Source: Salvator merianae
Taxonomy: Eukaryota; Chordata; Lepidosauria; Squamata; Teiidae
DNA: 64,000 nucleotides
Direction: 5' to 3'
NCBI GenBank assembly: GCA_003586115.2
Contig: QVOM02000072.1
Coordinates: 3,736,347-3,800,346 of the forward strand
Shown in pieces: positions 12,594 to 24,844 of this stretch (positions are counted from its first letter, which is position 1; each line of letters begins with the position of its first letter). Both the position numbers and the translations under genes were made by a program. The notes beneath the pieces were generated by a model, which did no database searches, was not told where the DNA came from, and was given only the letters and a program-made list of their open reading frames with translations.

Positions 12594-12676
12594 AGGAAAG
12601 GAAGATTGCAGGTTTACTTTGATACAGTGTATTCCAGCTACAATGTATCAAAGTAAACCTGCAATCTTCCTTTCCT
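12594..12676. repeat. Perfect 33-bp inverted repeat (hairpin)
   Basis: Arms 12594-12626 and 12644-12676 are exact reverse complements, separated by a 17-nt loop. No longer copy of this sequence was noticed elsewhere in the window. Confidence 0.95.
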
Positions 12677-14130
12677 AAAGGCTGGATTTAAGAAAGGAAT
12701 CCCCACACTTTCCTAAAAGCACGGGCACATTCTTTCCTGCACCGTGCCTGGTGCAATCTGCACCAGCACAGCGCCAGATCAAGCCTCTGGGAACTTGACA
12801 TAGGCATGAAGCTAACGAAGAAAAATGGCATGAAGCAGCAAGTTCCCAGGGGACTGTTCCTGTGCAGGCAGTGGGAATCTAGTGGCCTCTTTTCCACAGC
12901 TATGGGAAAATGCTTGCTTTTTTTTTTAAGCCGGCATTTCCCCGTGCTGTCTGGAGGCTGCCTGGCCCTTTCCCACAGTGTCCAAGGTGCCGAGTTCCGG
13001 AACAAGATCCCCAGCTGTGCTATCTAGCAGCTGTAATTTATTCATCCAGGTGGTGGGGAAAGCTCTTCCTTTCCACTGCAGTAGCAATCAATGGTGCTTT
13101 CTCCTTTCCTCCTTGGGCTCAGGGCCATGGTGCTCTCCAGAGAACAATCCTGCATAGTCGGAACATTTCATCCATCAGAAGTGGTGCTGCTGTTCTTTGC
13201 AGTTTTCAGAGTAATCTGAACTGCTGCTTCCATGTCAGGTAGCCTTGGACTGTTACAAAGACCTTTCAGAAGAGCCCCTTCATGGGGACCCTGGAGGCAC
13301 ACTTGGTCCTCCTACATCCTCATGTGATGTGAATGCAGGGGGATGGAGGCAGCACCCGTCACAACATTTTGTTGGGGGGGAGGAGGTCACATTGATCTGG
13401 CCACAGGCGCCAAAGGTAAATCAAGATTATATGGCTATGATCAGACACACACACAAAAAAAGCATCACTGAGGCGGCTTCAAGTTGGGATTGTTATCACA
13501 CCAGTCTGCCCCTCCCTCCTCTCATGAACGTTCTGTGCTAGAAAAAGGGGATTAGAGAAGACTTGGGAACATGAGGGCCACACACTGCCTCTAGAGGCGC
13601 CTCCAAGTCACCCCTTTTGTTATGTCTGAACACAGCCTATGATTCCCTAGTAGCAGAAAAAGGAATAAGGTGGTATTTATTAGATAGGAATTTGAGTTTT
13701 CAATTTTTCTTTGCCAGAGAAGCTCAAGGCTGCTATTTAGGTGTGAATAATTCATATATCAGTCCTTGACTAATTAAGTTTGTGATGCTGCTGTGCAAGG
13801 ACAAGATGCTAAAGGAATGCAGGCGTGTAAGATTTCAGGGCTTCTCGCTCTGTTCAGGTCTCCATGCTGACCTGCTGTAACCATGGCTATTCCTAGGGAA
13901 TGTCAAACAGGGGTGATAACCCAGAACTCAGTCTGCAGGACATGTTGTTTCAATGCTGCAGCCCCTACAGCAGCCCAGAATGCTGCTGTCTAAAATGTCA
14001 ACCAGCCAGATGCACTTTGCAATGAGAGAGAAAGGCATGGACATCTAGTTGTCCCTCCAGACGCCCAAGGTTTGTGTTCATGGAAATGTTGGGGAATGCA
14101 GAAATTGCAAATATGCTGATGAGCTACTTT
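12677..14130. other. No gene recognised
   Basis: Unassigned. Overlapping frames of 60-110 codons on both strands show no domain. Confidence 0.45.
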
Positions 14131-14343
14131 GTGCTCCCTCCCCACAGGAAAGAGTCCCCACCAAAAACTCATTAATACATTATATGAATCATTTCCTTGC
14201 TAGCCCTCATTTATGAATATGATTCAAGAATCTTGCAATTGCATGAGTTGCAAATGTGGAGAAATGACTGTAAAAACAAGAACTTGCTCCCAGAGCAGAG
14301 ATGATAAGATGGGATGGATGGAGTTAAGGAAGTGAGAATAGGG
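14131..14343 (+). repeat. Local duplication, copy 1
   Basis: It shares about 200 bp with 14963-15161 in the same orientation, for example the exact word 'tgcatgagttgcaaatgtgg' and 'aatgactgtaaaaacaag'. The second copy is about 830 bp downstream. Confidence 0.85.
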
Positions 14344-14962
14344 ACAGATGCTCACTAGTGAGATGTGTCTGCATTTTGCATAGGCCGAAGTGATCGGGAG
14401 CATGCTATTGCTATTTTGGAGCACAAAATCATGCTACACAACTGTACTGGGAGCAGCTGGACTACCTCCAGTACGCAGCATTCACACCTAATTCCAGGTG
14501 TAAAATCTGCACTGCACAGCGTGGTGTGGCTGTGACTATGCAATCATGCCACATCCTTCGTTGCCATGTCAGCAGCCAGATGTTTCTCCAGCTGCTATCA
14601 TGGTGTGGGTGGCCAGCATTCGGACTGCAAAAAGGGCCTAAAAAAATGGAGGAGGTCAGCAGCTAGTCATAAAAACTTCCTGGGCTAGATCTGGATCTGT
14701 CTAGAGTTTGGGTGGTTCTGCACTGGCTGGTATACTGGACCAGCAAGCATACTAGGAGCCTCTATCCTTAAGTCCACAGTTCTATTACATGCAGTACTTG
14801 TAACATGATTCTGTACTCAACAACTGTTCAATAAGGAATTTTAAAGCTGGAAAATAGACTCATACTTCTAACTAGAAGGAAGTCTAAGTTGTGATAAAGC
14901 ATTATAATAGCTGCCACTTGAGACTACAAGGGTGAGTATTCTTTATTGTTGGATTTACCCAT
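14344..14962. other. Unassigned spacer with MITE pieces
   Basis: 14370-14640 has the 'gggagcagctggac' words seen at 2995 and 42645. 14712-14770 is a half copy of the fold-back element at 36181-36335 (GGACCAGCAAGCATACTAG shared). Confidence 0.55.
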
Positions 14963-15161
14963 GTGTGCTTCCTCCCAACAAGAGTCCCCACCAAAACCTC
15001 AGTAATACTTTATATGAATTGTTTCCTTGCCAACCCTCATTTATGAATACAGTTCATGAATCTTTTGATTGCATGAGTTGCAAATGTGGAGAAATGACTG
15101 TAAAAACAAGGACTTGCTCCCAGGGCAGAGATGATAGAGAGAAGGAAGTGAGAATAGGGTC
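14963..15161 (+). repeat. Local duplication, copy 2
   Basis: Direct, diverged copy of 14131-14343. Both end at 'gaagtgagaatagggwc'. Either a local duplication or two copies of one repeat family. Confidence 0.85.
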
Positions 15162-15469
15162 CTGTTCACACTAGCCCATGTTGGCAGAATTTTCAGAATC
15201 TGCAGAATAAAATTATTTCTGTTCCCTTATAAGTCTAGTGTGGGTCCTGAAAATCCTCATAAAGCTGTGGGTCCATAAAGCTAATGGACTTTTTTCACCA
15301 TCCAAGCAGAGTACAGAATGCTATTTGCATATATCAGCCACAACTGTTTTCCTAGGGAGTGACAATGTACCCAGATGCTGCTACTATAGCAGATGTGTCT
15401 TCATTTCCAAAATGTGCATCAAATACTTGCCTTCCCAATGGTGAGGTTTAGAATCAATAGGAGAGACCA

Positions 15470-16188
15470 AAAATTTGAATCTGAAAATTATATATGGAAA
15501 AATGAGTTTAAAAAGAGTGAAAATAATACAATTACTATAGTATATAAATTGTTATTGAACTAGATATGCAACAGAAACAAGGAATGTATGGTAGCATGGG
15601 CAAGAAATTCAATACATTATACAGATGGAACAACAGGAAGCAACATGGAATAGAGACTTGAAATTTACTTTATGCTGTAATTTAAAAGAAAATTTTTGCA
15701 AAATGATGTGTCGATGGTATATCGCTCCATCTAAATAGTCTAGAGTGTTTAATAATGTCTCAAATAAATGTTGGAAATGTGGAAAGAAAGAAGGTACACT
15801 GTATCATATGTGGTGGACATGCTCAAGAACAAAAAGTATTAGGCAGAAATTTATAAGATGAGGTAAATCATATAGAGAACAGGAATACAGTGGAAACCAA
15901 AACTTTTTTTTGTTGGGAATAGTTGCGAGAAATTTGGACAAACAAATAGTACTCATTCAGTATATGATTACAGCAGCTAGGCCATTATGTGCGTAAATGT
16001 GGAAAGTGGCAGAAATTCCAACTAGGAATGATTGGATTATAAAAATGATGGATCTAACAGAAATGGATAAGCTGACAAATATTCCAAGAGATAAGATGGC
16101 TTCAATTTTTTTTTAAAATTGGCAACCCTTTATTGACTATCTACAAAGAATGGAAAGGGACTTACTTGTTGCAGAATTCGATGATTAA
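15470..16188 (+). mobile_element. L1 LINE ORF2 C-terminal fragment
   Basis: Broken frames give RWYIAPSK, then a zinc-knuckle-like CWKCGKKEGTLYHMWWTC, the usual C-terminal end of L1 ORF2. AT-rich. Frameshifts and stops occur. The right end is cut by the TIR transposon at 16189. Confidence 0.8.
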
Positions 16189-17382
16189 GAGCATGGTCTG
16201 TCATCGTAAATTTAATCCGTATCAGAAGAGTACAGCAACTGAATTCATCTTCTGATTGTTCCCACATTTGCATTTTAACACAGACTCAATTTGAACTTGC
16301 TCGTTCTCACACTGATGTTTTCTGCGCATGGCACGGGGAAACTGGACCTTTTCTGCCTCTACCCCTCGCCAAATTCCCCTCCCTGTGCAGTCAGTGATTG
16401 GATACAGTCCCAACATTCAAATCTTGACTTCACGGGTGCAGGTAAGTCAAGCTCCGCCCTCCATATTTCTTGGCTGCTGCCTCAGAACATGGATTCACTT
16501 GGCAGCATTACTAGTCATTTGCCATTTGCTCCTTCTTCCCCACCAGTCTGTAGCTACACAAGCAGAACTTTAATACCACATGTACCATACAATTAAGCTT
16601 CTTAAAGGCAGATGGCGATTTCCACTCCTTTGCAATTGCACTTTTGCGCAATTGCACAATTTAAGAGTAGCGCGAAAGCAGGGAGAGGTCCGTGAGGAGG
16701 GGGAAATGTGTGTGGGGGAACGTGGGGGGCCCTCTATTATCGTGATAGTGTAATTAATGGCCAGCAAATGGACTCTGCCTCCCCTCCCCCCACGACATCC
16801 ACAGCGGCACATGTCCCACTATGTAGCTGTGTGCTGCCGACAGCAAAACTGATACTGAGTGGGTTCTTTGTTGGGGCAAAAGGACTGCACCCCCAAACAG
16901 GCAGTCTGTTTTTTGGTTTAATCAGCAGATGGAAGGGGAGGAAACTTTTAATTTCTTCCTGGCAGTGTCAAATGGGGGATAAAGAAAGAGAAAGGACTGC
17001 AGCTTAGCAAAGTAAAATGGAGGACAGTTTTCTTTTCTCCTGGCTGCTGGCAAAGGGGGGATATTGGAAGCAGAAGGAATTGCTGTGATTCCTGCCCACC
17101 CACAAAGTCTGTCATTGGATGGCAGGAAACGGGAAGCCTTCCCTCTGCAAGGCCCCAAAAAAGTACAGTCCCTCCCAAACAGTTTCCTTCCGCGTTCTGA
17201 TATTGCAAAGTAAAGTGGGCTAGCGATCTGGAACGGCTTAAGAACTCATTAAATCCAAATGCAGAGTAGTCTGGATTTCGCCAATTTAGTCCAGAAAAAC
17301 TTCGGAAAGACAAGATCCTGTTGGGTCAGCAGGAACTGAAGATAGTCTGTAAACTGATTAAATGCCATGTTGGAATGTGACC
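16189..17382 (+). mobile_element. TIR DNA transposon (1194 bp), same family as 8217-9706
   Basis: Left end GAGCATGGTCTGTCATCG and right end (reverse complement) GGTCACATTCCAACATGGC correspond to the ends of the copy at 8217-9706, in the opposite orientation. The flanks show TAA on both sides (16186-16188, 17383-17385). Internal sequence differs from the other copy over much of its length. No transposase seen. Confidence 0.75.
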
Positions 17383-17550
17383 TAAGTGTTAAAGGTAGAC
17401 TGGGAGGAAAAGAAGAAAAATGGACTGGAGGAGCAGAAACTTCATTATATGTAAGAGCAACTCATAGAAGACTGGAATGCAACAACAATGTATTCTAATC
17501 TTACTCAAGGTGACTGTAGTTTATAATATAAGATCAAATAAAAATGTTTG

Positions 17551-17743
17551 CAGCGACAGCTTGTCACTTTAAGAATGGGGGTTTGCAAGCCATATGTAGG
17601 GGAGATCACTGGCTGCAAAACCACATCCCTCCCTGAACGGGTGGTATAGCAGCCTGCTGCGTTACTGCGGAGGCCCCGCAGCCAGTGATCTCCCCTTCCT
17701 GCAGCTTGTGAACCCCCATTCTTAAAGCGATGAGCCGTCGCTG
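17551..17743. mobile_element. hAT MITE (193 bp) with perfect 8-bp TSD
   Basis: Fold-back element: arms of about 65 bp start CAGCGACRGCT and share CTTTAAGAATGGGGGTT. The flanking 8-bp duplication AATGTTTG (17543-17550 and 17744-17751) is exact, which is diagnostic of hAT-type insertion. Its ends resemble those of 53912-54116. Confidence 0.9.
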
Positions 17744-17899
17744 AATGTTTGCCTTCCCAAATGCTGTGAACCTAACTTTGTTCTTCTATAATGTGCCTCT
17801 TCGGGTAAAAGAGCATGTGCTATGGTTAGGATTACCTAATAGATGCCATCTATGGCACTGTGGCAAGTGATGCCACAAATACTTCTCCTGGGGCCCCAT

Positions 17900-18104
17900 C
17901 ACACCTAAATTTTAATCCAGCTTCTGTCCACTTTCAGACTGAGAGAACACATCAGTGAAGTATTAAGATGTTTTCTTTCAGCATTACCTAACTCAGAAAA
18001 TCCACCTTTGGGTTAGATAATGGGGAAAGAAAATGATGAGTCACTTTGCTGATGTGTTCTTTCAATTCGAAAGTGGACTGAAGCTGGATTAAAACTTAGG
18101 TGTG
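17900..18104. mobile_element. Fold-back element, long inverted arms
   Basis: CACACCTAARTTTTAATCC at both ends, inverted. The arms stay similar almost to the centre (left ATTACCTAAC, right GTTAGATAAT). A nonautonomous DNA element; target duplication not resolved. Confidence 0.8.
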
Positions 18105-19049
18105 ACTGTGCTTCTGATTTCCTAAACCACCTTCAATGTCTTGCTATGAGTGTCCCCAGGTTATTCTTTGGAGACCTTCTCCTTTTCCATATTTCTTCAT
18201 CTCATTGGTAACCAAGGGCACCTGTCTGGTGTCATGACAAACTTTCTCAGTTATTGTTTGCCACGGTTTCCTGGAAAGATTTCCTGCTCCCATTGTATGG
18301 GAGCTGGGAAATTGTGCACTTGTACCGAAAGAGAAACGTGATGTTTTCCCCTCCCCTGAGGAAAGGGCATCATCTATAAAATATTCTCTCCTAACTGGTA
18401 TGATCAAGGACATCAGCATTTTTGGGAAAATGGCAGAGGTTTAGTAATAATGACTGCACAAAGTCATCATTTGAAGATAAAAAATCTGAGTTACTTTGCA
18501 TTTGCATGATGACCATGGAGAGCAATTTGCATATTTACCCAGGAAAACAAAAGTAAGCAAGGAAAGGGCATATCTATAAATAAATTAGGTGGTGCAGCTG
18601 AAGCTTTTGGTAGGTCTATTCAAATATACAGCATCTCCAAAGAGGAGAAATGGCAGCTTCAAAATCACTTGTCAAATTTTGAAGTCTGTCAAAAATGGTT
18701 AAGCTCTGTAATTCACTCTTAAAGATTCTTATTTTTCCTTTCTTGGCTATGAGCCATTCAAATAAAATATGGCAGCTCCTTCTCTGCATATAAAGCCATA
18801 AAGCCTTGCTTATCGCATTCCCTTCCCTCTCTTTGCTAGATGCTCCATGGAAACCTGGTGAAAGCAACCCAGATTCCAAAGGGCACTATGCTCCAACAAC
18901 ACTAACAAAGCACAGGGAAGATAGATTAGAATTACCACAGAATACTGCTGGGATTTCTCCTGCTTGTTGCTTGTGGCAATGGCCCTGCTGCAACTGCTTG
19001 AGAGAATTTACCGGTCTCCTAGGAAGCTTCCCATGTTGTTGAATACAGG
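18105..19049. other. No gene recognised
   Basis: Unassigned sequence before a CR1 element. Confidence 0.4.
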
Positions 19050-20332
19050 AAATGATTTGTCTATCTGGACTTTCAGAAGGCTTTTGACAAAGTCCATCAT
19101 CAAAGACTCCTGAATAAGCTCAGCAGTCACAGAATAAGAGGAAAGGTCCTGTCCAGGATTGGTAACTGGCTAAAGGACAGGAAACAGAGAGCAGGAATTA
19201 ATGGTCAGTTCTCAGAGTGGAAAGAGGTGAGAAGTGGAGTCCATCAGTGTTCTATATTAGGACCTCTGCTTTTTAATTTATTCATAAATGATCCAGACAC
19301 AGGGGTAAATATTGAGTTAGCGAAGTTTGCTGATGGCACTAAATTGTTCAGGGTAGTAAAAACTGAAAATGATTGTAAAGAGTTCCAGAGGGATCTCTTG
19401 GAATTGGGTGAGTGGGCAACAATGTGGCAAATGCACTTCAGTCTTAGCAAGTGCAAAGTGATGCACATCAGGGCAAAGAAACCCAATTACATCTATAAAT
19501 TGATGGGGGCCAAACTTTCTGTGAAAAAGATCTTGGGGTTCTGGTAGACAGCTCAATGAAGGTGTCAACCCAGTGTGCAGCGGCAGCAAAAAAAGCAAAT
19601 TCAATGCTAGGGGTAATTAGAAAGGGAATAGAAAACAAGTCAGCAAATGTCATTGTGCCTCTTTACAAATCTATGGTGAGGTCACACTTGGAATATTTTG
19701 TATAATTCTGGTCACCTCACCTCAGAAAGGACACTGTGGAACTGGAGAAGGTACAGAAAAGGGCAACCAGAATGATCAAGGGCCTGGAACACCTTCCTTA
19801 CGAAATCAGGCTGCAACGCCTTGGCCTCTTCAGCCTTGAAAAGCAGCGTTTAAGAGGAGACCTGACTGAAGTATATAAAATCATGCATGGTATGGATAAG
19901 GTGGACAGAGAGAAGTTTTTTTTCTCTCTCACACAACACTAGGATCAGGGGGCACTCTCTGAAGCTGATGGGTAGGAGATTTAGGACCGACAGGGGGAAG
20001 TATTTTTTCACCCAGAGGGTCATCAGGAATTTATTACCGGACAAGGTGGTGACTGCAATCAGCCTGGCTAGCTTTAAGAATGTATTGGACAGATTCATGG
20101 AGGTCAGGTGTATCAATGGCTTCTAGAATGGATGCCTAGGTACTGCCTCCAGGTTGGAAAGACAGGCAGGATGTCTGTAAAACCATTTGCGGGGAGTCAA
20201 GAGCAGGTGAAGGTTTTGCCTTTTTATTCTGCTTGAGATGTCCAAAAGCAATTGGTGGGCCACCGTGTGAAACAGAATGCTGGACTAGACGGGCCGTGGC
20301 CTGATCCAGCAAGGTTCCTCTTATGCTCTTAT
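19050..20332 (+). mobile_element. CR1 LINE, 3' half of ORF2 and 3' end
   Basis: It reads VYLDFQKAFDKVHHQRLLNKL, then the RT core with FADGTKL instead of FADDTKL, the C-terminal part (LEKVQKRATRMIKGL), and the 3' end 'gatccagcaaggttcctctt...tcttatg'. 5'-truncated, with frameshifts. Very similar to 63340-63918. Confidence 0.9.
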
Positions 20333-23300
20333 GGAAATACTCTGTCATAAGAGTCATTTCCTGCGTTTGATGACACCCTCCCCAATTGTCAAGTTCAAAG
20401 ACCAGTTTTGATCTTGAGAGTAAGAGGAGATGGTGGCATGTGAAGAGCACATCCCAGCATTAAGACTGGTGCTACGAGCATAATGCTATCCTTAGTGCAC
20501 AAAGGGGGCTACGCTTACAGTGCGTCATCCCCTGCTGTGCAAACATTGCCACACTTTCTCTTTCTCTCCTTGATTTGAGAACTTGCACTGTAATTTTCCT
20601 GTAAGCAAAGGAAAGTGGTTAGTAACTAGCTATATCCAAACAAATGAAACGTATGGATCAGGACTTGGAGCAGAGGGGAGGAGGCGTAAATGGCAATTAT
20701 AAATCTGCTTTTCAGGTGCACAGTGAAGTAGAATATGGTTCAGGGACCTGAAAGGGAAGCTTCTCACTGCTGCTTCACTGTTATCTCTTTTGCCCTGCAA
20801 GATCTGATCTTCAAGATGTCCCTGAAACAGATTAAAACAAGCATAACACAGTAATACAAAATATATTGGCAGCAGATAAAACCAATCAAGAGAGAGACAA
20901 TAAAGAAAACTGGAACAATAGTGGAAGTCTTAGGATCCAGCAGCATCAACAAAGTTGTCTTGTTGGTTCAAACGTTACCTTTTGCGTTACAGGGAAAACA
21001 ACCACACTTTGCTCTGTAGAATTTAATAGCAATGTACATTTTTCAGGTGTTTCATGACAGTCATGGAATTCAAGAGAAAAATGAAGGGAAGGGTTTTTGA
21101 GACTTGCTAAACAAAAGTTTTACCTTCCATTTCACAAGTTTCTTCTGCAGACAAATCACAACAAAATGTGTGGTCTCGTGTTCAATGTGTAATATTTTTC
21201 TTCTAATCTGCAGTTTCTGCAGAGTACAATTTTTCTGCACAGAAAGTACATCACATTATTCCATGCCCTTTATATTTAAGGTGTACCCATATTGTGGATT
21301 TATAGAGAGTGGACTTTGGCATTCCAGGGAAGGGTGAGGAGGCAGCCCCTTCTTTTTGTGACAACCGATCATTTACAGTGCCAGCCTTATCAGAGAGGAC
21401 ACACTTTTAGGCTTGATTTTTTTTTTTTTTAATCTAAACATTTTGTGCAGAGTCACAGCTTTGGCTACATAAAAGCCCTACATAAAGCCCTTTCCCAGAA
21501 AAGAAAGGAGCAATTTTGCACATGAATGAAGCTGAGCAAAACAGTGAAAAGCAGCATGGCAAACCAAACTGTAGCTGTACTGCTGCTCTGCTCTGCTCTG
21601 CTCCAGCACATTCATACTGTGTGCCAAAACAATTTTAAGGCCCTTTTCCCGTGTCAACAGCCAGAAAAGAAAATAATGATTTTGCGCAGGAATGGAGCAG
21701 AGCAAACAAGGGAAAAGGCTGCAAGATTGATGGGAGGTGTGAGCCCATCATTTGTAATCACTGAGAGGAGTTTTTAAAAATTTATTTATTGTTTATTGAT
21801 TAGTCTGAGGACCATATCAACTTTATACATAAAAAGAAAAAAATTTAAAACATTAAAAAGAAACAAAATTACAATTGCTGTATAATACAGAGGACAAAAC
21901 AAGAAACCAAAACAAGGTATATCCTATGTTGATTGCTTGTCTGGACTTGAACCTCCTGTCCTCTACACCATATGGGTCAGTAAAGAATCTCTTATTTGTG
22001 TGGACCTTTGTAGGAAAAGTGCTTTCTGTTTTGTTGTATGAGGCTTTGAACCCTTAAGTAGGAATAGGAGTATAGCCTCTGGAGGCCAAAAGTTCTTGTT
22101 GGACAAAATACAGACCACAGGAGAGCAAGATGAGTGCTGCGTTCTCAATTTCGACAGAGATTGGTGTTGTAAAGTCAGAACTGTCCACTGCAGGTTAGAC
22201 ATGAAACTTCCTTTGGTATGTCAAAAAACAAAAGAAAGCTGCACAGAACACGCATTGACTATTTTGAGTCTATTCTCCTGACATGGAGTTCTAGTGGATT
22301 TTTTTTTTAATGGGCAGTAAGGCTTGTGTGTAGCTATAGCCTAACGTATGTATTACTGATTTTATATTAATTCTTATTTTAAGATTTCTTGCATTTTTGT
22401 TTTTCTGTTAACCACAAATTGTTTTGTAGAGCTACAGAAATAATAGTAGCCTAGCTGGACATCACACAGGGTATGTGGTAGAAAAGTACTTTATTAGAGC
22501 AATTTAAAAAATAAAAAATAACATTTGCAGATGGAAAAGAAAGAAAAATTAAGACTTCAATCACTAGATTTCCAACCTGTATGTCACAATGATTGCCTTT
22601 TCCAGATGACTATTAAATTTCAATGAAATGCGTTTATTTCCTCCCCAGCATGTAATCAATTTATATGCATGGAGGCAGTAGATTTACAGACAGATGATGA
22701 CTCACATTGTGAAGAAACTCCCAGTGGTTCAACATAACATTAAGTTTTCAAATAATATAAGCCAGTAGCTTGAGTGATAACATAGCAATGATGAGTTGCT
22801 TTTATTAAGTTATGCTGCAACATCCTATATTTTATATAGGACTGCCAATCAACTAATAGCCTATTAAATTAATTATTTTGCACATTCCAGGAAAGCTAGA
22901 AATTACTAAGCAAAACCATACAGAATTCAATTAGAAGGAAAGACTCTAATGAATATTTTCTTTGGATTACTTTTTACAGTCAAACAGAATCAAAATAAAT
23001 GATATATAGATCAACAAACGGATCAACAGATTTCTCTTTAGCTTTATGTCTCATTAATTAATTGATTGTAGTTTAACTGATTAATCGACTAATTGAGCCA
23101 ATCTGCTCTTGCTGTCTTTAAATTTTAAAAGGTGAGTCCTCTATTTTCATATGGCCCCATCAGTCCCAATAAAAAGCAAGTGAGCTCTTTATCAGAATAT
23201 CTTTATCTTCACCCTTAGAGTTAATATGCAGTTGTTCAAATGTTGTTCCCATCAGTCCTAACTCCTAACGGTTATGGACAATGGCAAGGAATTATAGGAT

Positions 23301-23960
23301 ATGCAATTCAGTGACATTTGGAGAGCCACCCGTTAACCACTTCCTTATTCAACATAACTTATTTTTATTCCATTGTCACCTCTGCCCCACTTTAGTTTCA
23401 ATGTTTTTGTCCGTCAGCATAATTCTAACTTGGCCACTATCCTTGCCTGTATGTACACATAAGCAATAGCAAGGCTGCAGGGATGGCTATGCTGTGGCTG
23501 CCATCAACCCTTGTCATTGATCAGACTCACTAGAGTTCAGGGGTATCATAGTTCAGCAACACCTAGAGAGCAACATTTTCACACCAATGCTCTGTAAAAA
23601 GAATATTGCACTTAAAACTAGAACCCAGTGTGGCAGTAGGTTCACAAGTCAGTAGAGAACTTGCTGTAGCAAGGGAAAGGGAGGGGACATGTGTCTGTTC
23701 CTCAAAATGTCTTTATTAATGATATAAATTCAAAAATAGTTTGGGAATTAGTCAGAACAAAGATTAAAGTGTGTATTGAGAATTAGCATTCACGCTGATT
23801 ATTGGGCAAGGGGAAATCAGCTTTATAAACAGTAGGGATGCTAGAGTCTATTATTTTTGCTACTATCTACAAACAGAACTTCAGCCAATATATGCAATAA
23901 AAGATATTAGTATACAAGCACTAGTCCCATCCCCATCCCCAGCCATAGTCCATGCTCCAA

Positions 23961-24047
23961 CCCTGACCCTGACCCTGACCCTGACCCCAGCCCTGGTCCT
24001 GGCCCAAGCCCTGGCCCTCTCTGTTATCTTTTTAGGGTTAGGGTTAG
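23961..24047. repeat. Telomere-like tract, head to head
   Basis: 23961-23987 is (CCCTGA)4, a one-base variant of CCCTAA. 24032-24047 is TTAGGGTTAGGGTTAG. The two lie in opposite orientation 45 bp apart. Confidence 0.8.
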
Positions 24048-24548
24048 TATACATAAACAATGACATTCCTCACTCTGTTAGTATCAGTCAAAGGAAGAGG
24101 GTTATAAACTCATATAACACTTTATTTCAGAGTGGAAAGGTGAGAAAGACAAAGGAAGGTCAAGGGTGTATCTCTTACATGAAACAAGCCAGTGACAGTG
24201 CTTAATGAAGGACTATAGCAACATCTGGCAATAAAACAGTTTCACCAAGAGCAGCTGCTCATTGCATCTTGAGTTAATGGGTAGACAGCAGCCTTCAAGT
24301 CCCTTTACTGTCCACACACTAACAATAAATCCCACTACGGCTATAATTGCATACCACACTGCCTATAAACGTATCTTGGTTCTACCTTCCTTGATGACCT
24401 CTGCTTTTGCCCTAATTTATAAACTCCATGATTCAGAATGCAAAAGGTGGAGGACTGTAAGAAGAGTCAGGCAAAGGATGGAGAGAAGAGGTTTCAAGAC
24501 TAGATTCGTGACCCAGCTGCTAGGCACTGCTTAGCTAAATCAGGGCCC

Positions 24549-24617
24549 CACAAAAAGGCCCAATACAAAGTTTGTCCCCTAGTGAGCAGAAGGCAGAGGT
24601 ACAGTTGGAAGGTCAGC
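24549..24617 (+). repeat. Direct repeat, copy 1
   Basis: About 65 bp ('gtgagcagaaggcagaggta', 'ttggaaggtca') repeated at 26586-26650, on the far side of the L2 copy at 24845-26580. Confidence 0.8.
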
Positions 24618-24844
24618 AAAACTCAGTTGGATGCTCTTAGCCCTGCTGCTCTGGAGATTTTAGCAAGCACTTCACCCAAGAGGAAGAGAACATGAGGTCA
24701 GAACTATGTTTAGGCATCCATGGTACCTTCTATAGTCTAGTCTGGGAAAGCAAGAAGAAGAAAAGCAGTATAGAGTGAGATTTATGCTGAGGATGCCTCT
24801 AATATGCCAGCTCAGGACTTCATGACCTCCATGGCAACCTTGGT

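Larger units (their letters stand above)
20333..24844. other. No gene recognised, AT-rich
   Basis: 4.5 kb without a recognisable gene. It includes a pair of about 65-bp direct repeats (21495-21560, 21660-21722, 'ccagaaaagaaa...attttgc'), a T-tract at 21418-21431, and a telomere-like tract at 23961-24047. Confidence 0.5.

Noticed and set aside
12594..12676. A microRNA precursor
   Set aside because: The pairing is perfect over 33 bp with no bulges, more like an inverted duplication than an evolved miRNA, and no conservation can be shown.
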